Part shown: positions 35,283 to 44,729 of the stretch, one piece after another
How the letters are laid out: every line of letters begins with the position of its first letter
Numbering within the stretch: the first letter of the stretch is position 1
From: Prochlorococcus marinus XMU1404
Lineage (GTDB): Bacteria; Cyanobacteriota; Cyanobacteriia; PCC-6307; Cyanobiaceae
Direction of reading: 5' to 3'
DNA length: 64,000 nucleotides
Assembly: GCF_017696175.1 (NCBI RefSeq)
Contig: NZ_JAAORE010000003.1
Span: 62,001 to 126,000, forward strand
The notes under the pieces: generated by a model
The model's database searches: none
What the model saw: only the letters and a program-made list of their open reading frames with translations
Told to the model about the DNA's origin: nothing
Program-made: the position numbers and the translations under genes

Positions 35283-36017
35283 GTGACTGAAAAACTACAA
35301 AATGATATCAATAATCTGGTAAAGGAATTCAAATTTAAAGGGAAGAAATTTTTTAAATTAATTATTTTATTTGGCTTATTGGGAGATTTTGATAGCTTTG
35401 AATACGCAATAAATTTGAAGAATTTTATCAATAACAAGCAAGATGAAAATTTGGATATTTTTGCAATCGCTATTGGGAACCAAAATGGGAAAGAAAAATT
35501 TTGTAAGTTTACTGGCTTTCCTTCAGAAAATTTAATAGTTGTCTCTGATAACCAAGTTCATAATGATTTAAAAGTCTCAAGAGGATTAGATATAGGTTTT
35601 GGAGGTTGGATAAATATGCTCCTTATGTTATCAGGAATAAATTCTTTTAAAACAATAAAGGAAGTTATTAGAGGTTATACAGGTGACCATAAAGCAGAAC
35701 AAATCTATTCAAAATCTGAGAAAATTAAGGTTTTAAAATTCTTGAATTTTTCAGGTGATTCTTTCAGTAAGGTTTTCGGGGATGGTTATTTGAGGCCATT
35801 TGAATTGGCAACATTTAGATTGAATAATATGAATGAAATAATTCAAAATTGGGGTGATTATATCCTTGATGAAAAATATTTACCTCAAAGAGGAGCCTCT
35901 TTTTTATTAGATGAAAAAAATCAAATTGTTTATAAATTTTTTTCAAGTGATGTACTTGGCTATTCTTCAAATATGAGACATCCTTTAGGATTCTTATCTG
36001 ATTTAATAAAAGAATAG
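35283..36017 (+). CDS. Peroxiredoxin-like AhpC/TSA-related protein
   Basis: A 244-residue protein of a cyanobacterial AhpC/TSA-like group. FKLIILFGLLGDFDSFEYA, ENLDIFAIAIGN and the C-terminal RGASFLLDEKNQIVYKFFSSDVLGYSSNM fit a thioredoxin-like fold. The expected N-terminal peroxidatic Cys is missing (FGLLGDFDS); Cys appears only once, in KFCKFTG. It may not be an active peroxidase. The start is GTG. Confidence 0.65.
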   Translation: MTEKLQNDINNLVKEFKFKGKKFFKLIILFGLLGDFDSFEYAINLKNFINNKQDENLDIFAIAIGNQNGKEKFCKFTGFPSENLIVVSDNQVHNDLKVSRGLDIGFGGWINMLLMLSGINSFKTIKEVIRGYTGDHKAEQIYSKSEKIKVLKFLNFSGDSFSKVFGDGYLRPFELATFRLNNMNEIIQNWGDYILDEKYLPQRGASFLLDEKNQIVYKFFSSDVLGYSSNMRHPLGFLSDLIKE

Positions 36018-36023
36018 TTTTTT

Positions 36024-36293
36024 ATGAACATAGACATATTTGGATATTTTGCAGCAATTTTGACAACGGCAGCATTTCTACCTCAATTGATAAAGACTAT
36101 AAAAACCAAAAAGGCAGATGATGTTTCCCTCACAACCTTAATAATGTTTATTATCGGAGTTTTGTCTTGGATTATTTACGGTTATAAAATTTCATCTAAT
36201 CCCATATTGATAGCTAATTCAATTACCTTAATCTTAAATCTCTTGATATTAATCTCAAAAATATATTTCTCAAAAACCTTAAATCAGCAATAA
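36024..36293 (+). CDS. SemiSWEET / PQ-loop small membrane transporter
   Basis: An 89-residue three-helix membrane protein with the PQ motif (Pro20-Gln21, FLPQLIKTIKTKKADDVS). This is the half-unit form of SWEET sugar transporters, which work as dimers. It starts six bases after the peroxiredoxin-like gene and is probably cotranscribed. The sugar is unknown. Confidence 0.88.
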   Translation: MNIDIFGYFAAILTTAAFLPQLIKTIKTKKADDVSLTTLIMFIIGVLSWIIYGYKISSNPILIANSITLILNLLILISKIYFSKTLNQQ

Positions 36294-36366
36294 TTATATT
36301 AATAGCATTAAATTATAGAATTTTTACTTAAATCTTATTTATGATAAAAATAAATTTTTACTTATC

Positions 36367-36591
36367 TTGAAAACTTCAAAATGCTGGGTTTGGTTTAAAG
36401 GAAGCCTAAACAACGGTGGTTTTTGGAAAGAGGGTTTTACATGTACATTTGATGAAAAGCCTGGAGTTTTAATTGAAAGTCCTGCTTTCGTAACTTGTAG
36501 AGTTCCCAATTGGAGAGTTTTGACTAAAGAACCAGAGGATTTAAATAAATCTCCCTTAATCCCTGATAATGCAATTTGGAAAATAATTTAA
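36367..36591 (+). CDS. Small conserved hypothetical protein
   Basis: A 74-residue protein rich in Trp (CWVWFKGSLNNGGFWKEGF, CRVPNWRVL, NAIWKII). It has no signal peptide or membrane helix; three Cys are present. The start is TTG. The context, between a small transporter and an AEC permease, gives no clear function. Confidence 0.65.
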   Translation: MKTSKCWVWFKGSLNNGGFWKEGFTCTFDEKPGVLIESPAFVTCRVPNWRVLTKEPEDLNKSPLIPDNAIWKII

Positions 36592-36653
36592 TTAATTTAT
36601 GCAAGAAAAGTTTTGACTGTCCGATGACAAGTTAATATTGCTTTATTAAATAA

Positions 36654-37577
36654 TTGATTAATACCATTTACTCTCTCTTTACAAGTATTATCCCTTTCTT
36701 AATTTTTGGTTTTTTTCTTGGGAAAAAGAATCCAAAGATTTCCAAGTATATTGCAAGACCTCTTATAAGATTTGGCATTCCATTAAGTGTGATGGGGCTT
36801 TTATTAAAAGAGGGTATAGATATAAACCTTATTAAAAGCGCATTCTTAGCATTCTCCCTAATAGGGATTTTAATAGTTTTGATAAATATATTCTCAATAT
36901 TAAAAAAAAGACTTCCAAATTATAGTGTGCAGCTAGCCGGCCTAATAGGTAATACATCATTTCTCGGAATACCAATTGCAATAGCTCTTCTCCCTTCAAC
37001 AACTATTAACTTCACAATAGGATTTGACTTGGGAACAACACTATTCGCTTGGATATTTGGACCTTTTTTTCTACAAGAAAAATCTCCAATCAAAAAAATC
37101 CCAAATATCAAAGGCTTATTAAATGCTTTAATAAATAGTCCTGCATCAAGAGGGATCATTGGTGTACTTTTGGCATATCTTTTCCAAATAGACGATATAT
37201 TAGGCGATTACCTTTGGATACCTGCAAGAATAGTAATTGCTTTGGCAATAATAATTGTAGGAACAAGATTAGGGATAATAACAAATCAAAAGGGTAAATT
37301 TTTTGATCTAAATGAAGAAATTAAATATTCAGTTTTATTAAAGTTATTTGTTCTTCCTTTTATAGTATTTTTAATGAGCAAATTTTTAAACTTTGACTTT
37401 TATCAGGCATCAGCAGTAATTCTTCAGGCAGGAACCCCAACGGCAATATCCACAATTTTAATGGCTGAAGCTTATGACGTGAAACAAAAAATCGCCTCAA
37501 AAATTCTTTTTACGACAACCATAATTTCAATAGTTACAATTCCTCTTTTAAAAATTTTCATTAATGCGTTTAACTAA
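36654..37577 (+). CDS. AEC (auxin efflux carrier) family permease
   Basis: A 307-residue polytopic membrane protein with about eight to ten helices. The N-terminal FLIFGFFLGKKNPKISKY and the half-repeat GLIGNTSFLGIPIAIALLP and QAGTPTAISTILMAEAYD match the AEC/YfdV permease family, secondary carriers for organic acids and related compounds. The start is TTG. The substrate is unknown. Confidence 0.88.
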   Translation: MINTIYSLFTSIIPFLIFGFFLGKKNPKISKYIARPLIRFGIPLSVMGLLLKEGIDINLIKSAFLAFSLIGILIVLINIFSILKKRLPNYSVQLAGLIGNTSFLGIPIAIALLPSTTINFTIGFDLGTTLFAWIFGPFFLQEKSPIKKIPNIKGLLNALINSPASRGIIGVLLAYLFQIDDILGDYLWIPARIVIALAIIIVGTRLGIITNQKGKFFDLNEEIKYSVLLKLFVLPFIVFLMSKFLNFDFYQASAVILQAGTPTAISTILMAEAYDVKQKIASKILFTTTIISIVTIPLLKIFINAFN

Positions 37578-37660
37578 AAATTCTTAAAGCTTTAAGCATG
37601 ATTAATGTATATTGTAAAGATATTATCCTGAGATATACATAATGTCTTAAGATTTAGGTT

Positions 37661-37912
37661 ATGAAGTATGCAAACCAAGGAAATGAATATATCCCCATAG
37701 ATCTAAGGATTTCTGTGAGAAGAGAAACTCTAAGGCTCATTTCGGAGATGGCTGAAGATATGGGGATAAGCATTAATGAAGTTTTTAGTTTTTTAGCTGA
37801 AGATTCTGTCATCGATCTCGAATTGCTCGAAGACTTGAATGAAATTAAGATACCTAGTAAGTGCAGCCTCGATGACCTAAAAAACGCCATTCTTAAAAAA
37901 AGACTTTCCTAA
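37661..37912 (+). CDS. Small protein, possible ribbon-helix-helix regulator
   Basis: An 83-residue protein with the stretch IPIDLRISVRRETLRLISEMAEDMGISINEVFSFLAED. A beta strand and two helices around a turn resemble a ribbon-helix-helix fold, but this is tentative. The rest is acidic. It is convergent with the glycosyltransferase gene, overlapping by four bases at the stops. No toxin partner is present. Confidence 0.6.
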   Translation: MKYANQGNEYIPIDLRISVRRETLRLISEMAEDMGISINEVFSFLAEDSVIDLELLEDLNEIKIPSKCSLDDLKNAILKKRLS

Positions 37913-39714
37913 AATTTTTCAACTTTTCTATTTTTCCAGTCAGATTTATAACCACTATCAACTAAAAGTTCAGAATACTTATTTAAATCACTTTTCTGAA
38001 TTCGCCATAAATCATAAATACCATATCCACCCAATTTTTGATGATTAATATTTGACCAATGCTTTTGGCGCGAAGAGTATTTATCTATCACTACCAACAA
38101 AGATTTGTATTCATAGTCAGGCTGATCCTCATAATTTTCTCTCCTATCATTATTAAGCCTGTCTGAAAGATTAATTAATCCTTCTTCAGTATTTGCTTCA
38201 TAAAAAACTATTTGTCTCGAATAATAATGTAAAGACGGTTTTCTTATCCCGATCATTGCTAAAGTTTCGTTTCCCTCACGAATACTTAAAATTAATTTCG
38301 AGATATTCCTCAAAGGTAATTGCCTAGAAGTATCTGCTAATTTTCTTATAGGTGACATCAAAAAAGATTGTCCAACTAAAAGAAAAATTTGAAGATAAAG
38401 CAAGATATTTTTTGATTTTAAAGAAAATAAAAGTATTGCAAGAATGGCAAATAAAGAAAAGAACAATTTGGCTTTGAAAATTATCCCTGTAGTTATTAGT
38501 TTTGATGCAAGATCAGGCATTTCTGGATCATTGATTGAACTCAACCAAATATTGGAGAAAAAGAATACTAGTGAAGCGCCAAACAAAATTAAAATATTAA
38601 AAATCCATAAATATGAATAAGTTTTATTTGGGATCTTTAAGCTTACAAAACTATTACTGATTAAAATTGCTGCTGCTGGAATTGCTGGCAACCAATAGCT
38701 CGGCAATTTCGTAGCCGAAATACTAAAAAATACTAAAACTGAGATTAACCAACATATTGAATACGTATAAAGTGTTTGTGAAATCTCGCTACTGCTTTCT
38801 GAACTTTTCAGGAAATCCTTAAAAGCTTTAAAAATACCATGAAATAAAAAAGGGGTGAATGGTAATGAAGCTAACATCATTATGTAGAGAAAATACCACA
38901 ATGGTTCTGCATGATTATTGACGACTGATGTATATCTTTGAAAATTGTGATAACCAAAAAAGTTGTCCCAAAAAGGTTTTCCCTCTTTTATTAGTTCCAA
39001 GATGTACCATGGGATACTTATTAGGATTGTTATAAACAAACCTTTCTTAGGGTTTATCTTGCAAAGCAAGCTTCTCCAATTCCTCTGACAAAATAAAAAA
39101 GATGTAATAGTTAATGTTACTAAAACAAAAGCAACAGGCCCCTTAGTTAAAATTGCAAATCCCAAAAAAACCCATGCTGAAATGCATTGATCGTTATTTT
39201 CACTTGCCATTCTTCTCCAAAACAAAAGCAAGCTAATCCCTAGAGTTCCAGTTAACAAAGCATCACTTACAGCAGCTCTACTCCAGATAATTATCAATGG
39301 AGACAAAGCGAAACCTAAAGATGCAACTATTGGAGTGAGAAATTGCCTATCACCTTTCTGCGGCCAACAAAACAAAGTATCTCCAATCATCAACATTAAA
39401 AGTAATGATCCAAAAGCCGATGGAAGTCTTGCTGATAGTGTCCCTAAACTATCCCAAATTTCATTTTTCGGTAATGAGTAAAGTAAACTCATTAGCCAAT
39501 ATATAAGTGGAGGCTTATCAAAACGGAAAATTCCATTGACTTTTGGAGTTAACCAATCACCAGATTCACTCATTGCTCTTGCAGCAGCTGCGAATAATGG
39601 GGGAGTTTCATCAACCAGTCCTGTTGTCCCTAAATCTAAAATAAATATGATTATCCCTGAAACCAAAACAATCAATGATGTTAAAACTCTTTTCCTTGAG
39701 TTAAGAAGAATCAT
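37909..39714 (-). CDS. Glycosyltransferase family 39-like (ArnT/PMT-type) membrane protein
   Basis: A 601-residue integral membrane glycosyltransferase that uses polyprenyl-phosphate sugars. The first extracytoplasmic loop has DETPPLFAAAARAMSESGDW and FDKPPLIYWL, the hallmark of ArnT/PMT_2 proteins with acidic catalytic residues. About ten to twelve helices follow, then a soluble C-terminal domain. It would move a sugar to a lipid or protein on the outer face of the membrane. It follows the GT4 gene by 16 bases. Confidence 0.9.
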   Translation of the reverse strand: MILLNSRKRVLTSLIVLVSGIIIFILDLGTTGLVDETPPLFAAAARAMSESGDWLTPKVNGIFRFDKPPLIYWLMSLLYSLPKNEIWDSLGTLSARLPSAFGSLLLMLMIGDTLFCWPQKGDRQFLTPIVASLGFALSPLIIIWSRAAVSDALLTGTLGISLLLFWRRMASENNDQCISAWVFLGFAILTKGPVAFVLVTLTITSFLFCQRNWRSLLCKINPKKGLFITILISIPWYILELIKEGKPFWDNFFGYHNFQRYTSVVNNHAEPLWYFLYIMMLASLPFTPFLFHGIFKAFKDFLKSSESSSEISQTLYTYSICWLISVLVFFSISATKLPSYWLPAIPAAAILISNSFVSLKIPNKTYSYLWIFNILILFGASLVFFFSNIWLSSINDPEMPDLASKLITTGIIFKAKLFFSLFAILAILLFSLKSKNILLYLQIFLLVGQSFLMSPIRKLADTSRQLPLRNISKLILSIREGNETLAMIGIRKPSLHYYSRQIVFYEANTEEGLINLSDRLNNDRRENYEDQPDYEYKSLLVVIDKYSSRQKHWSNINHQKLGGYGIYDLWRIQKSDLNKYSELLVDSGYKSDWKNRKVEKF

Positions 39715-39730
39715 TTAATATATAAGCTTA

Positions 39731-40804
39731 CTAATATTCTTTGATTACCTTATTAAGCCAGTTCACAACCTTGTTAGCAAATATATCTGTGGAAGCATTT
39801 TTTTCTACCCATTCTCTACAATTTTCACGCCTTATCTTTTTGACAATCTTTACGTAGGAAAGCAAAGTTTCTTTATCATCAGGATGCGCAAGATATCCTG
39901 TTTCTCCATGCTGAATAATTTCACTTGGGCCTCCCCTTCTGTAAGCTACAACTGGCACCCCACAGGCTAATGCTTCAACAATAACGTTTCCATATGCCTC
40001 ATTCCATTTTGGAGTATTTAACAAAACCCTGCATTTACCAAGTTCTTTTTGTAATTCATAGGTTGTTAAAAACCCCATCCAATTTATAGTTCCTTTAGGA
40101 AATGATTGTTCAATCTTTTTGGCATAGGTCTCATCTTCTATAAATCCCCAAACATTTAGTTTTTCGCCAAGTTTATTTGCCACATAAACTGCATCCTCTA
40201 AACCTTTCTCCTTCGCTACTCTTCCAACCCAAGCCAGTGGTCCATTCACAGAATCTAGAAAATTATAATTTTCTAGCTTAAAACCATTACCAATAATTAT
40301 TGGTTTTTTTATAAATGAATAATCGTTAGCTTGTATTTTCGAATGAAAAGCAAAATTATATGGATATTTAGCATATACCTTTGAGATTAAATTACTTATT
40401 ACTGAGCTTTGAGAACCCATACTAATAATATGTGCAATGGGTATCTCTACATTTAAAGTCATCCAAATAGGAAGCCAATCATAGGACATGTTCAAAATTA
40501 CATCTGCTTGTTTTGCAATATCTATTCCTTTTTCAAGCATTCCTGCTAGAAGGGAATTGTCTGGGATAGTTACAGGAGAATTATAATTTTGATGTTGCCA
40601 ACTAATTTGATCTTCACCTTCTATAAAATATAATTTTGCTTTTTGATTACATTTAAATAACTTAGAGTTTTTGGGAGCTATCACTTCTACCGAATGGCCT
40701 AAAGAAAGCAAACCCGAAACTAAGGAATTCAAAGTCAATTCAACTCCTCCACCTTTGCCGCTTCCAAGGAACCCTATTGGTGTACTAATCAATACAATAT
40801 GCAT
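39731..40804 (-). CDS. Glycosyltransferase family 4
   Basis: A cytosolic GT-B enzyme of 357 residues. The N-terminal GFLGSGKGGGVELTLNSLVSGLLSLGHSVEVIAP is the acceptor-side loop. The C-terminal NEAYGNVIVEALACGVPVVAY contains the E-x7-E motif that binds the sugar nucleotide. Donor and acceptor are unknown. It is upstream of the GT39-like gene on the same strand, so the two may act in one glycosylation step series. Confidence 0.92.
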   Translation of the reverse strand: MHIVLISTPIGFLGSGKGGGVELTLNSLVSGLLSLGHSVEVIAPKNSKLFKCNQKAKLYFIEGEDQISWQHQNYNSPVTIPDNSLLAGMLEKGIDIAKQADVILNMSYDWLPIWMTLNVEIPIAHIISMGSQSSVISNLISKVYAKYPYNFAFHSKIQANDYSFIKKPIIIGNGFKLENYNFLDSVNGPLAWVGRVAKEKGLEDAVYVANKLGEKLNVWGFIEDETYAKKIEQSFPKGTINWMGFLTTYELQKELGKCRVLLNTPKWNEAYGNVIVEALACGVPVVAYRRGGPSEIIQHGETGYLAHPDDKETLLSYVKIVKKIRRENCREWVEKNASTDIFANKVVNWLNKVIKEY

Positions 40805-40832
40805 TATTAGATTTTATTTTCTAAGAAACTAA

Positions 40833-41774
40833 TTAAATAGTAGTATCTGTCTTTCTATTTTCCCACAATGACCTTCTCTGGCTAACAAAAAATACCGAGA
40901 TAAGAACAAATACGACTCCTATCCATTGCAAAATAGTAAGTCTTTCATCTAACCAAATTCCTCCACTAAGAAGAGCAAATACGGGAGTTAAAAAAGCAAG
41001 GGTACTAAATCCTGTTATTTCTTTATTATTAGCGAAATAGAAAAACAATCCATAAGCTATTGCCCCTCCAAATATACTTGCAAATGACATGAGTCCCCAA
41101 TCAAATATTGACCAATTTGGGATAATTTGAGAATTTGATTGTAAGAAATACCTAATAATCAAGGGCAAGCTCCCTAAAACCATATGCCATCCTGTAACCG
41201 CGACTGGATCACTTTTAGTGCAAGTGAACCTAATTAAAATTGTTCCTAGTGCCATAGCTAGAGAAGCTGCAAGCATCCAAAGTTCTCCAAAGTTAAAAGC
41301 CATATCACTAATAGAATTATCAGACATTAACCACCAATTTTCTAAAAATTCTTGCGGAACTCCTAAGAAAACTATTCCTCCCAAGCCAAAAAGTAAGCCT
41401 AACCATCCAATTGGATTAATTAAATTCCCAAATATCGCTCTTGCTAAAATCGCTACCAAAAGAGGCTGAGAATCAATCAATACGGAGCCTAGGCCTGCTC
41501 CAGTTTTTTCAATACCATAAGTTAAAAACAGCTGAAAAAAAGTAGCGTCAACTATCGTAAAAATAAAAAACCACTTCAAGTCGCACTTATAAATTTTTAA
41601 ATCTCTTTTAAACAAATATGTTGTTATAAGAACAAGAATTCCTGCAGGAAGTAACCTTAAAGAAGCGACAAATTCTGGGCCAGCACTAGATACTAAGGGC
41701 GTCATAGCCGCCATTGAAGTCCCCCAAAGTGCAAAAGGGAGTATCATTAAAAACCAATTTAGGATTGAATTCAT
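40833..41774 (-). CDS. DMT/EamA family permease
   Basis: A 313-residue permease with ten predicted helices in two EamA repeats. The first repeat starts LPFALWGTSMAAMTPLVSS and the second MLAASLAMALGTILIRFTC. These drug/metabolite exporters often export amino acids or related compounds; the substrate here is unknown. It is upstream of the GT4 gene, 28 bases away, on the same strand. Confidence 0.9.
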   Translation of the reverse strand: MNSILNWFLMILPFALWGTSMAAMTPLVSSAGPEFVASLRLLPAGILVLITTYLFKRDLKIYKCDLKWFFIFTIVDATFFQLFLTYGIEKTGAGLGSVLIDSQPLLVAILARAIFGNLINPIGWLGLLFGLGGIVFLGVPQEFLENWWLMSDNSISDMAFNFGELWMLAASLAMALGTILIRFTCTKSDPVAVTGWHMVLGSLPLIIRYFLQSNSQIIPNWSIFDWGLMSFASIFGGAIAYGLFFYFANNKEITGFSTLAFLTPVFALLSGGIWLDERLTILQWIGVVFVLISVFFVSQRRSLWENRKTDTTI

Positions 41775-41827
41775 TAGGTCTGCTGATAGTCTTTTTAAAG
41801 TAGTTTTATGTATTTACTTTAAAAAGA

Positions 41828-42637
41828 ATGATTTGGCCTTTTAGACGAAAGTCAAAAAAAAGAATGGCTCGTATCGTAATCGATGAGCCAATTACAAGTT
41901 CAACGAGAATTTCTGTCCTTAAAGCCCTCAAACAAGTTGAGGATAGAGAATTTCCTGCTTTAATCGTGAGGATTGATTCTCCAGGGGGGACTGTAGGCGA
42001 TAGCCAAGAAATATACTCTGCTATTAAAAGACTAAAAGATAAAGGATGTAAAGTTATTGCTAGTTTTGGAAACATATCAGCCTCTGGAGGTGTTTACATA
42101 GGTGTCGCATCTCACAAAATAGTTGCGAATCCTGGCACAATTACAGGGTCTATTGGTGTGATTATAAGAGGAAATAATTTGTCTGAATTATTAGATAAAA
42201 TTGGTATAAAATTTGAAACTGTCAAAAGCGGGGTATTCAAAGATATCCTTTCCCCAGATAAAGCTTTAAGTGAGGAGGGCAGAGAGCTACTCCAAGGCCT
42301 TATAGACGAAAGCTATAAACAATTCACTGAAGCTGTTGCTGAAGGTAGAAATTTACCGATAGAAGAAGTCAGAAAGTTTGCAGATGGAAGAATTTTCACT
42401 GGTACACAAGCAAAAGAATTAGGTCTTATTGATGAGATTGGAGATGAATTTGTTGCAAGGGAACTTGCCGCAAGAATGGTTAATATTGATCCCAAAATAC
42501 AACCTTTGACATTTGGGAAGAAAAAAAAGAAGATACTTGGCCTAATTCCTGGAAGTAAAATTATTGAAGAAGTTATTAATAATATCTTTTTTGAGATTGA
42601 TTCATCCAATAAAATACTTTGGTTATATAAGCCCTAA
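41828..42637 (+). CDS. sppA: Signal peptide peptidase SppA (short form)
   Basis: A Ser/Lys protease that degrades cleaved signal peptides in the membrane. The predicted nucleophile is Ser86 in SASGGVYIGVA and the base is Lys138 in GVFKDILSPDK. The IDSPGGTVG motif is also present. The 269 residues match the short SppA form seen in bacteria and cyanobacteria. The N-terminal helix is weak, with only a short basic start. It is followed six bases later by aroH. Confidence 0.93.
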   Translation: MIWPFRRKSKKRMARIVIDEPITSSTRISVLKALKQVEDREFPALIVRIDSPGGTVGDSQEIYSAIKRLKDKGCKVIASFGNISASGGVYIGVASHKIVANPGTITGSIGVIIRGNNLSELLDKIGIKFETVKSGVFKDILSPDKALSEEGRELLQGLIDESYKQFTEAVAEGRNLPIEEVRKFADGRIFTGTQAKELGLIDEIGDEFVARELAARMVNIDPKIQPLTFGKKKKKILGLIPGSKIIEEVINNIFFEIDSSNKILWLYKP

Positions 42638-42643
42638 ACAAAT

Positions 42644-43027
42644 ATGCATGAAAAAATGAAAGATGATTATAGAATTTCATTTATTCGAGGAGCTACAACA
42701 GCAACTGGGAATTCTGCTAAAGAGATAGAGGATGCCGTAGTGGAATTAATAGATGAATTGATTGCGCGCAACAACCTGCTTAAGACTAACTTATTATCCA
42801 TTACATTCACCGCAACAAAAGACTTAGATGCATGTTTCCCTGCTTCAATTGCCAGGAAATGTAATGGACTTGATTCAGTTGCTTTTCTAGACTGTCAACA
42901 AATGTATGTCGCTAATGATGTAGATTTTTGTATAAGAATAATGGCACAGGTTTTATTACCTTCAAATACTCCTGTAAATCATCCCTATTTAAGAGGAGCC
43001 TCAAAATTAAGGAGCGATAGATGTTAA
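42644..43027 (+). CDS. aroH: Chorismate mutase (AroH type)
   Basis: Converts chorismate to prephenate for Phe/Tyr synthesis. The 127-residue AroH fold, a trimer like the Bacillus enzyme, has the start FIRGATTATGNSAKEIEDAV with the active-site Arg and FTATKDLDACFPASIAR. The end is NHPYLRGASKLRSD. It is probably in an operon with sppA. Confidence 0.95.
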   Translation: MHEKMKDDYRISFIRGATTATGNSAKEIEDAVVELIDELIARNNLLKTNLLSITFTATKDLDACFPASIARKCNGLDSVAFLDCQQMYVANDVDFCIRIMAQVLLPSNTPVNHPYLRGASKLRSDRC

Positions 43028-43096
43028 CCTTAATGCAACAATTTTTCCACTTAAAATTTGTATAGAGTAAATTAATGCTAAAAATCCTTTTAATCA

Positions 43097-43678
43097 ATGT
43101 TTAAAAAAACAAATAATCTTGATTTGAATTTTAAAATTTTAAGATTTCTTCTAATTCCTACAATTTTAGTTTCAACTCCATTCTTCAATAAGATACAAGA
43201 AGCTAAAGCAGGTTTAGAATTGCAATGGGACCAAGACTCTTCATACAGGAGATTAAAGTGGTTTCAAAAAGAGAATAGGAGAAGACTTAAAAATACAATT
43301 TATTTTTTTTTAAGGCCATCTGATAGAAATTCCGAACTCTTAAAAATAAATCTAGCCATCCCTAAACCTTTTAAATCAACCTTAAAAGAGGAAAAAATAA
43401 GTCTTTGCAAGGTAAGAATAGGCGGTTTTGAAAATAGAACTAAATGTTTAGAAAATATTCCTGCTGATATTGAAATTAAAACTGATGAATCTTCATCCTT
43501 ACGTTCAATTAATATTTACCCTTATAGCCCAATCCCTAATAATAAAAATAGTTATGCAATTGTTCTAAAAGTATTTAATCCTAAAAAGTCAGGTTTGTTC
43601 CAATTCCATTCATATGGGCAATCGAAAGGAACATCATTTTCAAGATATTTAGGAAGCTCGACTATAGTGATCGATTAA
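43097..43678 (+). CDS. DUF2808 family secreted protein
   Basis: A 193-residue protein with an N-terminal hydrophobic segment (KILRFLLIPTILVSTPFF), probably a signal peptide cut near EAKAG. The mature part has FFLRPSDRNSELLKINLAIPKPF and the C-terminal FQFHSYGQSKG, which fit DUF2808, a cyanobacterial periplasmic or outer-membrane family. Function is unknown. It lies upstream of rpmH. Confidence 0.8.
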   Translation: MFKKTNNLDLNFKILRFLLIPTILVSTPFFNKIQEAKAGLELQWDQDSSYRRLKWFQKENRRRLKNTIYFFLRPSDRNSELLKINLAIPKPFKSTLKEEKISLCKVRIGGFENRTKCLENIPADIEIKTDESSSLRSINIYPYSPIPNNKNSYAIVLKVFNPKKSGLFQFHSYGQSKGTSFSRYLGSSTIVID

Positions 43679-43709
43679 ATGATAAATTTAATTATGTATA
43701 TTAAAAAAA

Positions 43710-43847
43710 ATGACTAAAAGAACTTTTGGCGGAACTTCAAGAAAAAGAAAACGCGTATCTGGTTTTAGAGTAAGAATGCGTTCTCATACTGGAAGAAGAG
43801 TAATTAAAAGCAGAAGACAAAAAGGTAGAGAACGAATAGCTGTCTAA
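43710..43847 (+). CDS. rpmH: 50S ribosomal protein L34
   Basis: A 45-residue, very basic ribosomal protein found by reading the gap ([19 protein letters not shown] ... [11 protein letters not shown]). It lies directly upstream of rnpA, the classic order in bacteria, and starts 31 bases after the DUF2808 stop. Confidence 0.98.
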
Positions 43848-43860
43848 ATCCATAATAAAA

Positions 43861-44247
43861 ATGGCTTTACCTAAAAATATGCGTTTAAAAGGCTATAGAA
43901 CTTTTAACTATATTCATAAAAATTCAACGAAATATCACGGGAAGTTGATGACATTTAAACTAGTGAGATCAAATCCGAGAATACTCTCATCCCATAAAAT
44001 CAAAAATATATCAGACAATTTGAGGATTGCTATCGCTATAAGTAAAAAAGTTTCAAAAAAAGCTGTTAATAGAAATAGATTAAGAAGAATTTTGCAAGAG
44101 TGGTTGTTAACAAACATAAAAAAAATTAATAACCACAAACCTTATTGGTTACTTGTTAACCTTAAATCTGGGGATTTCTTCAATGATGAAAAGAGACTTT
44201 TGGAGGAATTTCAAAACTTAATGCTCAAATCTCATCTAATTAAATGA
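43861..44247 (+). CDS. rnpA: Ribonuclease P protein component
   Basis: Protein subunit of RNase P, which cuts tRNA 5' leaders. The 128 residues are basic with the signature NLRIAIAISKKVSKKAVNRNRLRRILQEW. It follows rpmH by 13 bases and overlaps the PH-domain gene by four bases (ATGA), consistent with one operon. Confidence 0.97.
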   Translation: MALPKNMRLKGYRTFNYIHKNSTKYHGKLMTFKLVRSNPRILSSHKIKNISDNLRIAIAISKKVSKKAVNRNRLRRILQEWLLTNIKKINNHKPYWLLVNLKSGDFFNDEKRLLEEFQNLMLKSHLIK

Positions 44248-44657
44248 TTAATATGAATGAAGAAACTTTTTACGAAGGTGGTCCCGCAAAGAGTGATTTA
44301 GTTATAAATCTATTAGCTGGACTAACTCTGCTTGGTTTGCCATTTACTTTTGCAGCAATTGTTAGAGCCTTGTGGTTGAGATATAAAATCACAAACAAGA
44401 GGATTACAATAGAAGGTGGTTGGTTTGGTAAAAACAAAACACAAGTTTCATTAAATAACATTGAAGAAATAAGATCTATTCCAAGGGGATTTGGATCATA
44501 TGGTGATATGGTTCTTATTCTTAATGACGGGTCAAAAGTTGAGATGAAATCATTACCTATATTCAGAGACAAGCAAAAATTTATTGAAGAAAATATAAGT
44601 AAGAGATCCCAATCAATAAATCTTAATGAGGTGCAAGGATTTGCTACTAAATCCTAA
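44244..44657 (+). CDS. Bacterial PH-domain membrane protein
   Basis: A 137-residue protein with one or two N-terminal membrane helices (DLVINLLAGLTLLGLPFTFAAIVRAL). A bacterial pleckstrin-like domain follows (YKITNKRITIEGGWFGKNKTQVSLNNIEEIRSI, MVLILNDGSKVEMKSLP). It sits between rnpA and yidC, a place conserved in cyanobacteria, so it may assist membrane protein insertion, but that is inference. Met codons at 44244 and 44253 are both possible starts. Confidence 0.85.
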   Translation: MINMNEETFYEGGPAKSDLVINLLAGLTLLGLPFTFAAIVRALWLRYKITNKRITIEGGWFGKNKTQVSLNNIEEIRSIPRGFGSYGDMVLILNDGSKVEMKSLPIFRDKQKFIEENISKRSQSINLNEVQGFATKS

Positions 44658-44729
44658 ATAAATTAATTACAAAAAACTTTTTTTCTTGTAAAATAAAATG
44701 TCTACTAAAATTTCACTCTTTTTAATATC

